Source: Terriglobales bacterium (GTDB lineage: Bacteria; Acidobacteriota; Terriglobia; Terriglobales; Acidobacteriaceae). Taken from it: 64,000 nucleotides of DNA. The notes under the pieces were generated by a model, which worked only from the letters and a program-made list of their open reading frames with translations, did no database searches and was not told the origin of the DNA. Where the stretch lies: NCBI GenBank assembly GCA_035561515.1, contig DATMXP010000024.1, forward strand, positions 62,001-126,000. The letters are read 5' to 3'. Shown here piece after piece: positions 8,178 to 17,219 of this stretch. Positions within the stretch are counted from its first letter, which is position 1. Each line of letters opens with the position of its first letter. The position numbers were made by a program, and so were the translations under genes.

Positions 8178-8590
8178 ATGGTTGGTCGGCCCGTCATTAT
8201 TCAAGGTGGTATGGGCGCAGGCGTCTCCAACTGGCGACTTGCCCGTGCCGTTTCTTCTTTGGGTCAGTTTGGGGTTGTGTCCGGTGTAGGCCTGGATGTA
8301 ATCCTCGCGCGGCTTCTGCTAGATGGAGACTTTGGCTCGCACATTCGGCCGGCGCTCGATCATTTTCCGGTTCCCTGAAATCGCCGAACGAATCTGGCAG
8401 AAATACTACATTGCTGGCGGCAAGGGTCGGACTACTCCTTACAAGCCGCTCGCGATGCACGCGAAGGACACTTGTGTCGAGACAACAGAACTCGCGAGCG
8501 TGGCGAATTTTGTAGAAGTGTGACTTGCCCGCCGGGTCATGAAAATCCCGTTGGGATCAACTATCTGGAACGCTGTAACGAAGCAGACAG
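8178..8590 (+). pseudogene. frameshifted and truncated nitronate monooxygenase (2-nitropropane dioxygenase-like)
   Basis: The first frame reads [20 protein letters not shown] through to LDHFP (8178-8370), a typical FMN-binding N-terminus of this family. The match continues in a second frame (ERIWQKYYIAGGK, PYKPLAMHA; about 8385-8520) and a third (GHENPVGINYLE; about 8535-8575). It then stops where the hemolysin III gene begins. An intact enzyme would be several times longer, so this is a dead fragment with at least two frameshifts. Homology is by recognition of motif order, not by alignment. Confidence 0.75.
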
Positions 8591-8595
8591 GGATT

Positions 8596-9249
8596 ATGGG
8601 CCAAAGCTATCGGTTATCTTGGGAAGAATTAATGAACGCCGTTTCTCACGGAATCGGCCTTATTCTGAGCATTATTGCGTTCATCGTTCTCCTTGTGTTG
8701 GCTGTGAAACGAGGAACAGCTCTGTGCATAGTGAGCTGTGCAATCTATGGTAGTACCCTCGTTAGCCTATACCTGGCTTCGATGCTCTATCACAGTGCTT
8801 CTTTACCTGGTCGAAAACGAGTGCTTCGTATTCTCGACCACGTGGCGATTTATCTCCTGATTGCTGGAACTTACACCCCTTTTTTGCTAGTCAATCTTCG
8901 CGGTGGATGGGGATGGTCGCTCTTTGGAGTTATCTGGGGCTGTGCCACACTGGGCATCGTACTGAAACTCCGTTTTACTGAGAGGTACGAAGTTCTGTCT
9001 ACATCCACATATATTGCGATGGGTTGGCTGGTGGTTATTGCTATCAAGCCCCTGATCACCCATGTTTCTTTCACAGGTCTGGCATGGCTGCTTTCCGGAG
9101 GAGTCCTGTACACGGTGGGCGTAATGTTCTTTGCATTGCGACGAATTTCTTTTGGCCACGTCGTATGGCACCTGTTTGTGATGGCTGCAAGCACATGCCA
9201 TTACATGGCGGTGATGTACTCGGTTGTCCTAACGAGTAGAGTTCGATGA
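8596..9249 (+). CDS. hemolysin III family membrane protein (TrhA/YqfA-like)
   Basis: About 217 residues with seven hydrophobic segments. Family hallmarks are EELMNAVSHGIGLILS near the N-terminus, the SxxYH pattern in ASMLYHSASL, RILDHVAIYLLIAGTYTPF in the middle and a late HVVWHLFVMAAS. The conserved His and Asp/Ser residues form a putative metal site as in adiponectin-receptor relatives. Function in bacteria is poorly defined; membrane homeostasis is suggested for E. coli YqfA/TrhA. I prefer the ATG at 8596 over 8539, because the sequence before it belongs to the decayed upstream gene. Confidence 0.85.
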   Translation: MGQSYRLSWEELMNAVSHGIGLILSIIAFIVLLVLAVKRGTALCIVSCAIYGSTLVSLYLASMLYHSASLPGRKRVLRILDHVAIYLLIAGTYTPFLLVNLRGGWGWSLFGVIWGCATLGIVLKLRFTERYEVLSTSTYIAMGWLVVIAIKPLITHVSFTGLAWLLSGGVLYTVGVMFFALRRISFGHVVWHLFVMAASTCHYMAVMYSVVLTSRVR

Positions 9250-9360
9250 AACAATGGATGCATCATCCTCTCAGGAGTGGTTCATGTTGCTTTCTCGGTG
9301 AACACATAGCTAGATGACGGTGATAGCATCCGTAGACAACCTGAAAAATCCATGCAACCT

Positions 9361-10344
9361 TCATTGATCTTGCGCCCGCTGCCGGCGTTCGCAACTTCCG
9401 TGAGTGTCAAGCCAGTCAAGAAGAGAGCGCACGCTGGTTCGAGCCAAGGCGATCGAGGAATCAGCAGCTCCGTAGTAGATATTCACTGTGTCGCCATCGG
9501 GATTCATCGTGTATCCACAGGGAAATACAACGTCATGGACATCACCCTGGCGCTCGTACTCGGCTTCAGGGCCGAAGATCCAGGAATCACCTCGGCGCAA
9601 ACATTTGTCCGGTTGCTCAATATCGAACAACGCCAAACCCAGCCGATACAAACAGCCCGAAGGTGTCTGCCGAACTCCGTGGTAAATCACAAGCCAACCT
9701 CTGGGCGTTTTGATCGGCGGTGGTGACATGCCAATCTTGTTGGCATCCCACCATGCGCCTCGGCGGGCTTCCAACATCACCTTATGGCTTCCCCAGTGGC
9801 GCAGGTCCGGGGAATATGAGATCCAGATGTGGGCTCCGAGCGCCGTCATGGGTCGATGAATAAGAGCCCAGAAGCCCCCGATCTTATGTGGGAGCAGTGC
9901 AGCATCTTTGTCATCGGGCGACATAATTACGCCGTATCTTTCAAAAGTCTTGAAGTCCTTGGTAAGCGCCAAGGAAACGCCGGGACCACCTCGGGAATAA
10001 GAGGTATACACGACAGCATATTGGTCCAGTTCCGCCACGTAAGTTATTCGAGGATCCTCAATACCCCATAACTCCTCTGGATATTGATCGGGGTTCGGCA
10101 TAAGCGTAGGCGCTGAATCAATTTCCCATCCGTCCACACCATTTAAAGAGCGGGCGGCACAAAGGTGCGAGAGGCCACGGCGGTCTTCTACGCGGCAAAG
10201 CAATAAAGTTGTTCTGTCCGCGAGCAGTGTCGCGCCCGCATTGAAGACACTATTAATCGGATATGGCCAGTCCTTGCCTGTCAGGATTGGGTTCGTGGGA
10301 TGACGATGAAGAAGCGGTTCCTCGTGATTGTTACTTGCGTTCAT
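9361..10344 (-). CDS. GH130-family glycosidase/phosphorylase
   Basis: A 327-residue cytosolic protein with the five-bladed beta-propeller pattern of family GH130: NPILTGKDWPYPINSVFNAGA at the N-terminus, LLLCRVEDRRG, EELWGIEDPRITY with the family acidic pair, WALIHRP, and WLVIYHGV followed by YRLGLALFDIEQP. Members phosphorolyse or hydrolyse beta-mannosides. Its ATG overlaps the stop of the upstream glycosyltransferase gene by four bases (10341-10344), so the two are co-translated and probably act on the same oligosaccharide. Which linkage is used cannot be told from sequence alone. Confidence 0.9.
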   Translation of the reverse strand: MNASNNHEEPLLHRHPTNPILTGKDWPYPINSVFNAGATLLADRTTLLLCRVEDRRGLSHLCAARSLNGVDGWEIDSAPTLMPNPDQYPEELWGIEDPRITYVAELDQYAVVYTSYSRGGPGVSLALTKDFKTFERYGVIMSPDDKDAALLPHKIGGFWALIHRPMTALGAHIWISYSPDLRHWGSHKVMLEARRGAWWDANKIGMSPPPIKTPRGWLVIYHGVRQTPSGCLYRLGLALFDIEQPDKCLRRGDSWIFGPEAEYERQGDVHDVVFPCGYTMNPDGDTVNIYYGAADSSIALARTSVRSLLDWLDTHGSCERRQRAQDQ

Positions 10345-12773
10345 TGGATCTCCGATGAAATGCGGGATACATCAAAGCCACCTCTGGCTGCTACTTTGTG
10401 TTTGGTGACAGGTATATCTGTATCCTCCAATAGACGCATGTCCAACAGCGCCATCAGGAATGACAGGGTAGACTCGGCTCCCTGGTTTTCGTTGGCGCGG
10501 TCGGGGTGCAAGCCATCCCGGCACCCGCCCGTGCTGGAATCGTAGAGAACGATCTGTAAATCATTGTCGCCGAGGAACCAGTTGAATGCTGACCATGCTT
10601 CTTTTAGCCAACGGTCGTCTCCAGTCGCACGAAATGCCTGCAGACATGCGGACACAACAGCGCCTGCCTCGATGGGCTGTTGATCAAAGCGAGCTTTTTC
10701 GCCGCCCTTGCGGTAGAAGCCCTGTGATCCGATGGGAACAAAGTGTCCTTTTGTTTCGCAACGCTGCATAGAAACAAACCATTCCAACGACTCCAATCCA
10801 GCCGTGAGCATGGCTTTATCTCCATTGTGAGAAGCGCACGCGAGGAGAGCCTGCGGTAATCGGGCGTTCGAGTAAGCAAGGACGTCTTCAAACCAGTCCC
10901 AGCCAGGTGAGCGACTGGCACGATAAATATCAAGAAGTCGATTTGCCATACCATCTCTTGTCTGAAGCGCAGCTCTGTCTCCTGGAAAGCAGTCGAGGTA
11001 TTCTTGCAATCCCAGTACAGCAAAAGCCCATGCACGGGGACTGCTGAATTTGTGGATGGCAGGAATGGCAGATTCAAAGAGCCGGCCTGCGGTTCCTCTT
11101 AACCCTGGCGACTTGGAACGTCCCAGGACAGTTCCCAATCCCCACAACGCGCGCCCATGACTATCCTCCGACCCCTCGGCTTCGTGCCACTGGCGTTCGT
11201 AACTGAGAAAATTTCGAAACCGGCCTGTTGCCGGATTGAATGCGTGCCATAGAAATGCCAGGTAGCATGATGCCAACCTGGCCGACTCGGATGGTGCTGT
11301 CATGCCGAGCTGTTCCATTAAAATGGCCACAATCAAGGCGCGAGCATTGTCGTCGGTGGCGTAACCTTCCCGATAGTTAGGAACCGAAAAGACAGCATGC
11401 TGCAAGAGTCCGGTATGATCGGTCATCTGATGCAGGTGATCCAGTTTTATCGAAGGCAGTCTGTCCAGCGTTCGTTCGGCATTCAAATCCGAAAATGCGA
11501 TACGTGGAGTTTGCATGCGGTCAGAACGAGCGCGGACAAATGTACTCATGTAGGACTGCGCCACTTTGCTCCACACCGTGCCGCGCGCATAAAAATAAGC
11601 ACGTTTGCGCATAGCATGGCGAATTGCTTCATTGTCCAGAAGATCGATTGCCGCATCTGCAATCGCACTCGAATCCTTGAACGGAACAAGAACTCCGCGG
11701 TTGTCGTCCAGCAGTTCAGCTGCGTGCCAATACGGAGTAGAAATAATCGCTTTACCCGCGCCTAACGCATACGCCAAGGTCCCCGACACGGCTTGCTCTT
11801 CGTGGAGATAAGGCGTGATGTAAATGTCGGCCGATCCAACGAACTGGGCCATTTCTTCCGGGCTGACAAACCGATTGTGGAACATCACATTGCGTTCCAC
11901 CCCAAGCTTCCTCGCTAGCGCCTGCAGTTGGAGGCGGTATTGGTCCCCCTCGCGACGCCTGACGTGGGGGTGTGTGGCGCCAGCAATGACATAGATAGCT
12001 TCCGGATGTTTGGCTACGATGCGCGGTAGAGCTTCAATTACATTCTGAATCCCTTTATTCGGAGATAGAAGCCCGAATGTGAGCAATACGGCCTTGCCTT
12101 CTGTTCCAGAGGCGTCCTTGTAATAGTTGGGATCTCCAAAAGAGAGGTCGGGAACACCGTGAGGAATAAGGTCAATCTTTTCCTCCGCAACACCGAAAAC
12201 ATCTTGCAAGAAGCGCGAGGAATGTTCGCTCATGACGATGAGCCGATCCGACAAAGCAGCAATTTCATTCATGACACTAAGTTGGTTGCCGTCCGGTTGG
12301 CGGAGAACCGTGTGCAGAGTTGTCACCACTGGCATCTTAAGGCGGCGTAATAACCGCAAGATGTGGCTGCCAGCCGTTCCTCCGAAAATGCCGTACTCAT
12401 GCTGGAGGCAAACTAGATCAACATTGCTGAAGTTAAGAAAGTCAGCGGCATCTTCATAGGATGCAGGGTCCATCTCTATTAACTCGAAGCGAACGCGGGC
12501 GGGATAGCTATAGCTCGATCCAGGGTCGTTGACCGGAACAGCCAATAGTTGAGCGGTTGTAAACTCTGCGCTGATGGCGTCGCACAAGTCTGTAGTGAAA
12601 GTTGCGATTCCACACTGTCGCGGAAGGTAGTTCCCGACCACCGCAATTCGGCTTGGATGCGAAGCGCCGGATCTCAACCATAACGATGCCGCAAGCTTTT
12701 CTTTGAATGCCGGTGTACGAACCTTGAGTCGAACTGATGATCTTTTTAACGATGTACTCTCTGGCAACGACAT
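10341..12773 (-). CDS. two-domain GT4 glycosyltransferase
   Basis: An 810-residue protein. Residues about 40-440 form a GT-B, GT4-type transferase: VGNYLPRQCGIATFT, LQHEYGIFGG, HGVPD, FGLLSPNKGI, and the nucleotide-sugar signature YLHEEQAVSGTLAYALGAGK with its Glu. Residues about 450-810 are mostly helical with several repeated hydrophobic blocks (NARALIVAILMEQLG, FLWHAFNP, ALWGLGTVLGRS), like an alpha/alpha toroid. This arrangement, followed by GH130, is a recurrent pair in bacteria. The product is probably a mannose-containing glycan, inferred from GH130. The ATG at 12773 has a weak upstream site (AAAGGAAATG). Confidence 0.88.
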   Translation of the reverse strand: MSLPESTSLKRSSVRLKVRTPAFKEKLAASLWLRSGASHPSRIAVVGNYLPRQCGIATFTTDLCDAISAEFTTAQLLAVPVNDPGSSYSYPARVRFELIEMDPASYEDAADFLNFSNVDLVCLQHEYGIFGGTAGSHILRLLRRLKMPVVTTLHTVLRQPDGNQLSVMNEIAALSDRLIVMSEHSSRFLQDVFGVAEEKIDLIPHGVPDLSFGDPNYYKDASGTEGKAVLLTFGLLSPNKGIQNVIEALPRIVAKHPEAIYVIAGATHPHVRRREGDQYRLQLQALARKLGVERNVMFHNRFVSPEEMAQFVGSADIYITPYLHEEQAVSGTLAYALGAGKAIISTPYWHAAELLDDNRGVLVPFKDSSAIADAAIDLLDNEAIRHAMRKRAYFYARGTVWSKVAQSYMSTFVRARSDRMQTPRIAFSDLNAERTLDRLPSIKLDHLHQMTDHTGLLQHAVFSVPNYREGYATDDNARALIVAILMEQLGMTAPSESARLASCYLAFLWHAFNPATGRFRNFLSYERQWHEAEGSEDSHGRALWGLGTVLGRSKSPGLRGTAGRLFESAIPAIHKFSSPRAWAFAVLGLQEYLDCFPGDRAALQTRDGMANRLLDIYRASRSPGWDWFEDVLAYSNARLPQALLACASHNGDKAMLTAGLESLEWFVSMQRCETKGHFVPIGSQGFYRKGGEKARFDQQPIEAGAVVSACLQAFRATGDDRWLKEAWSAFNWFLGDNDLQIVLYDSSTGGCRDGLHPDRANENQGAESTLSFLMALLDMRLLEDTDIPVTKHKVAARGGFDVSRISSEIQ

Positions 12774-12907
12774 TCACATTTCCTTTGTTTGAGTAAGGGG
12801 TGTGAGGTTCTCACGCACTTCATGCGTCTTGACTGCGATTGGCCATCAAGCTCAGCAGTCCATATGCGGCGTGCTCGCGAACAAGTAATTGACTAGCTTC
12901 TTACCTA

Positions 12908-13174
12908 TTAGTTACGGACTTTGTAAGCGGTCCAATCGTCAATCATGCAATCCACGATGTCGCGCCCGAGTGTTGCACCATTCCATTTGCATTGCCCGCA
13001 GGTCAGCTCAAACACAGAATCATGAAGCTCGTCCCGATTCTCGCGCTCGGTGAACATCGAATTGACGATTGGCCAGTTGCAAGATGGACACGCAAATATG
13101 GCAGTCATCACGTTACGCGGCAGCGTATATGTAAGCCCTATGCGCCCGCGAAAGTCCGTCTCTTTCGTTGTCAT
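12908..13174 (-). CDS. small zinc-ribbon-like protein
   Basis: About 88 residues from the ATG at 13174 (MTTKETDFRGRIGLTYTLP), with two Cys pairs: FACPSCNWPI and LTCGQCKWNG. CxxC...CxxC at this distance is a zinc ribbon. A TTG at 13247-13249 with a partial site would give 113 residues; the start is therefore uncertain. The protein is soluble and mildly acidic. It stands between the sugar genes and the envelope-stress block with no operon partner. Function unknown. Confidence 0.55.
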   Translation of the reverse strand: MTTKETDFRGRIGLTYTLPRNVMTAIFACPSCNWPIVNSMFTERENRDELHDSVFELTCGQCKWNGATLGRDIVDCMIDDWTAYKVRN

Positions 13175-13346
13175 TGTGTTGTCCAGTTCACTTGCCACCT
13201 CACAATGCGGGTCCGCAGTACCCAAGGCGCTTTGTGGGGCTGCGGTCAAATAAATACCTGCTTATGTATATAGGTGCGTCATCAGTGCATCGCCGAAGCG
13301 ATCTTTCTTTGCAGGTCTTTGCAGGTCATTCGTACGAGTGTCGCGC

Positions 13347-13497
13347 TTACACCGCGCTCCTTTGTCCTCTCACAAGGTTGAAGATCAACACTACCAGCGC
13401 CACTACCAGAAGAATGTGAATGAGGCCGCTGCCAAACATGGAAACCGAAACCAAGCAGCCACAGGGTCGGAAGAATCACAAAGATCGTCCAAAGCAT
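13347..13497 (-). pseudogene. lmo0937-type small membrane protein, frameshifted copy
   Basis: Starts MLWTIFVILPTLWLLGFGFHV and then leaves frame. One extra T after CATGTT would restore GLIHILLVVALVVLIFNLV and a stop at 13347-13349. The intact relative is at 19979. About 180 bases around the two copies, including the upstream CGGAAAGAGAGTAAAT, are nearly identical, so one was copied from the other. Either this copy is dead or the base is a sequencing error. Confidence 0.75.
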
Positions 13498-13521
13498 ATT
13501 TACTCTCTTTCCGCGTGGTGA

Positions 13522-13552
13522 GCACCCGAGACCCGCCGTTCGTCTCGGGTGC
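13522..13552 (-). terminator. hairpin between SYLF gene and lmo0937 copy
   Basis: Perfect 10-base inverted repeat GCACCCGAGA / TCTCGGGTGC with an 11-base loop, just downstream of the SYLF stop. There is no U-run, so it may be a weak terminator or an RNA-stabilising structure. Only one arm is present at the second lmo0937 copy. Confidence 0.4.
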
Positions 13553-13575
13553 GCATGCGCAATCCAAGTAGCCAA

Positions 13576-14283
13576 CTAGTTCTTGTTTGCTTCCGCTATG
13601 GCCTGCGCCTTGGCGCCTTTCACCGCGCTGAGGAATGATTCCGCGGCGGCTGGCGCCGCTACTTTGCCCAACAATGCGGCACGCGTGGTGACATGACGAC
13701 CATAGATGGCCTTCATGGAATCGTCGTCGCGACGAATGGAAGCGCCGTTCAACGTGAGTCCGGCAAAAGCGCCTTTAGCGCGAGAGTAAGTCAGGATTTC
13801 CGTCTCCAGCTTCCAATTGGTCTCGGCGGAAGCATGGCGTCCCACCGGTCCAGCGGCAGCCGAGGCGTCCGCTCCCAGTTGGAACTTGCTCGCCAGCAAC
13901 TGCTGCATGCCCTTTTCATTCTGGATGATCATGACGAGGTCCACGCCTTCAAGACCAATCTGCAATCCCCAGCTACCGCCGGTGATCGAAAAGAATGCCG
14001 GCGCACTCCATCCTCTGGTGGTTCGGCAAGTGGCCACACCGCGGCCATTCTGCCCGCCAAACACGAAGCCGCCCTTGATCATGTGCGGCACTACGGCGAT
14101 GCATCTCGCATGTTCCAGCACTTCTTCCGGAATGCCATTGTCGGGTGCAGCCATGATCTCGCGCAGCACTTTGCCGGCATTGTCCAGCCGATCGGTTGAC
14201 GATTCGCGGTCCGACTCCGCCCAGCCCAAATTGGCCAGACTGAGCAATATAACCAGCAATACCAATTTCTTCACTCTTCTCAC
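13576..14283 (-). CDS. SYLF-domain (YSC84-like) lipid-binding secreted protein
   Basis: A 235-residue protein with a cleavable signal peptide (LVLLVILLSLANLGWA). The mature part is a single SYLF domain: VLREIMAAPDNGIPEEVLEHA, CIAVVPHMIKGGFVFGGQNG, GVATCRT..GWSAPAFFSITGGSWGLQIG, DLVMIIQNEKGMQQLL and FQLGADASAAAGPVGRHA. This order is diagnostic. SYLF proteins bind phosphoinositides in eukaryotes; bacterial members are envelope proteins of unclear role, often near OmpA and stress genes, as here. Length is normal and the protein looks intact. Confidence 0.93.
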   Translation of the reverse strand: MRRVKKLVLLVILLSLANLGWAESDRESSTDRLDNAGKVLREIMAAPDNGIPEEVLEHARCIAVVPHMIKGGFVFGGQNGRGVATCRTTRGWSAPAFFSITGGSWGLQIGLEGVDLVMIIQNEKGMQQLLASKFQLGADASAAAGPVGRHASAETNWKLETEILTYSRAKGAFAGLTLNGASIRRDDDSMKAIYGRHVTTRAALLGKVAAPAAAESFLSAVKGAKAQAIAEANKN

Positions 14284-14473
14284 CTTTATCTTCTACCTCG
14301 GCAGAGCGCCTCTTGTTTCCTGCGCGTCCATAGAGCACGAGGTGAGGATCACGTTAGCGGGTTACGGGGCAGGTGGTCTGAGCAATACTGCTCATGCCAC
14401 CTCCTGAAATGAGCCTATAATTATTTACTACTCGGCGAGGCCCCGTATACAAAGTCTCCGAGGGGAGATACTT

Positions 14474-15250
14474 ATGGCCACCAGCAAGCGCCCCGTCATC
14501 AAGGAAAAGATACGCCACAAACCACCGGTTTATAGCGAGGAGCCATTGCACCCGATCGGCAGCGACGTGGTCACATTGGGTTCTGAGTTCGACGGGTCGC
14601 CTGAACGCACTGCGGTTTTCAATCCCCACCTCTTTCTGGCCAAGCTCAAGAACGGGAAGACCAGCCAAGCGTTCCAGAACGGTGAATCCGTTTTTTCGCA
14701 AGGGGATCCCGCGGATGCAGTGTTCTACATTCAGAGCGGCAAAATAAAGCTCACGGTTGTATCCAAACGTGGCAAGGAAGCTGTTGTCGCCATCCTGCCG
14801 GAAGGTAGCTTCTTTGGTGAGGGCTCCCTGGCCGGCCAGCCGCTGCGCATGTCCACCGCCAGTGCCGTCCAGAAAAGCACCGTTGTCCGGGTAAACAAGC
14901 CAGTGATGCTAGATACGCTTCATAAAGAACCAAAATTCGCGGAGCAGTTTCTCGCCTACATCCTCTCCCGCAACATTCGCATGGAAGCTGACTTGGTGGA
15001 CCACCTCTTTAACTCCAGCGAGAAGCGTCTTGCTCGCTTGCTTCTGCTGATGGCCAATTTTGGCCAGGAATCGAAGCCCATACCATTGATCGCAAAGATG
15101 AGCCAGGAAACTCTCGCGGAAATGGTCGGCACCACTCGCTCGCGCGTCAGTTTCTTTCTCAATCGATTTCGAGACTTGGGATTCATTGACTACAACGGCG
15201 GTGGCATGCACATACACAGCTCGCTGGTTAGCGTCGTGCTTCACGACTAG
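14474..15250 (+). CDS. Crp/Fnr-family transcription regulator (full length, copy 1)
   Basis: 258 residues. A cyclic-nucleotide-binding fold occupies about 60-170 (FSQGDPADAVFYIQSGKIKL, ILPEGSFFGEGSLAGQP) and a winged HTH about 190-250 (MSQETLAEMVGTTRSRVSFF). The N-terminus lacks the Cys cluster of FNR, and the Arg/Ser that bind cAMP are not obvious, so the signal is unknown. GGGGAG lies upstream of the ATG. Two relatives are in the window: a truncated one at 18065-18527 and a complete one at 34318-34968, all sharing FNSSEKRLAR and the same recognition helix, so they could compete for similar sites. Confidence 0.93.
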   Translation: MATSKRPVIKEKIRHKPPVYSEEPLHPIGSDVVTLGSEFDGSPERTAVFNPHLFLAKLKNGKTSQAFQNGESVFSQGDPADAVFYIQSGKIKLTVVSKRGKEAVVAILPEGSFFGEGSLAGQPLRMSTASAVQKSTVVRVNKPVMLDTLHKEPKFAEQFLAYILSRNIRMEADLVDHLFNSSEKRLARLLLLMANFGQESKPIPLIAKMSQETLAEMVGTTRSRVSFFLNRFRDLGFIDYNGGGMHIHSSLVSVVLHD

Positions 15251-15265
15251 ATAGTCATCGTCGGC

Positions 15266-15475
15266 CTACCTGCTATTTGGGAGTTTGGGATGCGAACTGC
15301 GTCCTTTGCTTCCTTTCGTGGGCTCTCGAAACCCCTGCAGCTTGCCGAACGCGGTATCGTTTGCTTGTTCTGCTGACCGTTCTTCGGAAACCATCTTTCT
15401 TGATACCCGAATCGTCTCCGCTTCTCTCGCGTTTGCGCGTCCGATGATTTGCCGATTTTCACCTGTATCTGCCAT
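15266..15475 (-). CDS. possible small hydrophilic protein
   Basis: 69 codons, MADTGENRQIIGRANAREAE then a Lys/Arg/Glu/Ser-rich sequence ending HPKLPNSR. It has no hydrophobic core and looks disordered. GAGGGGAG lies about 11 bases before the ATG, a little far. A second frame overlaps it on the same strand. It could be a real stress-type disordered protein or chance. Confidence 0.25.
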   Translation of the reverse strand: MADTGENRQIIGRANAREAETIRVSRKMVSEERSAEQANDTAFGKLQGFREPTKGSKGRSSHPKLPNSR

Positions 15476-15516
15476 GAGCTTATGTCTCCCCTCTCAATTG
15501 CACTGTTGAACCGGCG

Positions 15517-16365
15517 CTATTTCCGCATCCGGGTGGTATTAACGTTAGGCACTGTTTCGGGCACAGGCAAACCGCTCCCCATGCCGGCGCCTGTGATTTG
15601 GTAATCCGTATACTCGATGGTTAATTCGGCATGGCCACCCAGTCGAATTGCAGTGACGCTGCGGTTGTGTGCAGGCAGCCAGAAATCGTTCACTTTCATG
15701 TATGCCTGCACAATTTCTGCCTTCTTTGTCCAGAAGGAAGGGTTCCTGGCTGGCTCGCCTTCTAATCGGATGACGGCAAAATCTTTTGCGTCTACCCAGA
15801 TCCGGCCACGATAAAGAAATTTGTCTCTGGACCGAGGCTCCACTTCAAACACGTAACTTGCTCCAGCGCCGTCAATTTCGCAATCGATCAGCGTGAAGCG
15901 ATAGTTATCTTCAGTTAACGCAGAGCGCTGCTGTATGCGGGGGGCCAGCGCTTCTTTCTCTGCTTCTAGCAACTTCTTGAATACTCGGTCAACGATAAGT
16001 TTGGAACCTGTCGCAGATAAAATCGTGAATTCCTTCGTGCCGGGTGACAGGTATTTCACGTTTACCGACATCTCCGCGCTACGTGGGCCACCAAATCCCC
16101 GGTAGACAGCCCGGTACACTCGGGTTCCCTGAAACCCGTGCAGCGACTGGGCGCGATGTAGGTTCATCTCAGTGAGATTACGCACTACCTGCTCTGCGGT
16201 GAGGGGAACAGGATCGACAGCAGGCGACTCATCCAGTGGCTGCGCGTTTGCGGACTGGAATAGTGCCAACTGGATCAGCAGCAAGAGAATGGCAAACTCA
16301 GGGCGAAAGCGAGGCTCGGTTGCAATCGGCTTTGTTACTCCACGAGTAGCGTCGTGTAGTTTCAT
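15517..16365 (-). CDS. LolA-like outer-membrane lipoprotein-sorting family protein
   Basis: 282 residues with a signal peptide (FAILLLLIQLALFQSANAQ). The mature domain looks like the LolA/LolB-type half-barrel used by the lipoprotein-sorting family: YRAVYRGFGGPRSAEMSVNV, FTILSATGSKLIVDRVFKKLLEAEKEA, YVFEVEPRSRDKFLYRGRIWVDAKDFAVIRLEGEP, VNDFWLPAHNRSVT. It is periplasmic by inference, and its cargo is unknown. Its ATG overlaps the stop of the upstream small membrane protein gene (16362-16365), so the two are coupled. Confidence 0.8.
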   Translation of the reverse strand: MKLHDATRGVTKPIATEPRFRPEFAILLLLIQLALFQSANAQPLDESPAVDPVPLTAEQVVRNLTEMNLHRAQSLHGFQGTRVYRAVYRGFGGPRSAEMSVNVKYLSPGTKEFTILSATGSKLIVDRVFKKLLEAEKEALAPRIQQRSALTEDNYRFTLIDCEIDGAGASYVFEVEPRSRDKFLYRGRIWVDAKDFAVIRLEGEPARNPSFWTKKAEIVQAYMKVNDFWLPAHNRSVTAIRLGGHAELTIEYTDYQITGAGMGSGLPVPETVPNVNTTRMRK

Positions 16366-16842
16366 ATCGAACCTTCACTACCGCGATGTCTTACAGACGC
16401 AAGACAAGAGCGATGCATCTTCTTCAACACTTCAAGCGAGACGACGAACAGGATGATGGTAGCTACGTTGGCCGCCAGCATCACATTGGCTGGAATAGCC
16501 AGCATGATTATGGAGCCCATTACGCCCGCAAGCCCGAGGGAGACGGGAATCCAAATGAATCGGCCAGCCACATCCGAAGCAGCGAAAACGGCAATCGCTG
16601 CGCTCCAGGCGAGGAGCAGTAAAGTTACAGAATCACGAGCTGAGAACCAGGACATAGACAACATTGGAGGCCTCAATTCTAGAGCGTGTGTTCGTAGACT
16701 GGCATAGACAACGTGCCGCCAAGTTTCGGCATGAGCAGCATCCAATCTTCAGCGCTCAGATGCTGATCAATATTGACCGCTAGACGTGGGAATACACCAA
16801 CAGCCGGTCACGCTGGCCCATAGCCAAAGTCATGCAAAGGCC
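16350..16842 (-). repeat. dispersed repeat, copy A
   Basis: About 490 bases covering the small membrane gene and 180 bases upstream. The 5' part (16664-16842) matches 39028-39206 and the gene part matches 19537-19936. Orientation is inverted relative to the other two copies. Because similarity includes noncoding flank, duplication was recent or is maintained by conversion. Confidence 0.8.
16362..16664 (-). CDS. small membrane protein, triplicated family, copy A
   Basis: About 100 residues from MLSMSWFSARDSVTLLLLAW, with three to four hydrophobic helices (AAIAVFAASDV, IWIPVSLGLAGVMGSIIMLA, VATIILFVVSLEVL). GAGG lies seven bases before the ATG at 16664; an upstream ATG (16745) would add 27 unlikely residues. 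Copies B (19622) and C (39200, truncated) are nearly identical in DNA including 5' flank. The stop overlaps the LolA-like start, which makes this the copy in its natural operon. Function unknown. Confidence 0.7.
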   Translation of the reverse strand: MLSMSWFSARDSVTLLLLAWSAAIAVFAASDVAGRFIWIPVSLGLAGVMGSIIMLAIPANVMLAANVATIILFVVSLEVLKKMHRSCLASVRHRGSEGSI

Positions 16843-17219
16843 TAATCCGCATACAATGTAAATGCAACAACTTAGAACGACAGCAAACGACAGCAGATGG
16901 CATGAAATACACTGTTCCTCCTCTGCGGAAAGGACACTACGACTTCCGATAGCGATTATCGTTGGTCTGAAGGAGCTTCTTGCGAAAAGATCACCGCTCC
17001 CTGTGCTGCAACCCGACGAAACCAGTTGACTATTGTTCTTGACAGAGTTAGTTGAAATGCAGGTGTTCCTTGGACCGAACCAGTCGATACCGCACCAGTA
17101 GCGGTTTTTCTGGTGCCGCCCTAGTCCCGGGGTGCGACCTACACGTCACAGACGGTGACACAGCGCGCACAACGCAGCATGAAGGTTCCATGAGAAAAGG
17201 TCGAAGCTAGTAAATCGCT
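16843..17219. other. intergenic, nothing recognisable
   Basis: About 375 bases. AGAACGACAGCAAACGACAG near 16873 contains a short direct repeat (CGACAGCA). No gene or hairpin found. Confidence 0.35.
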
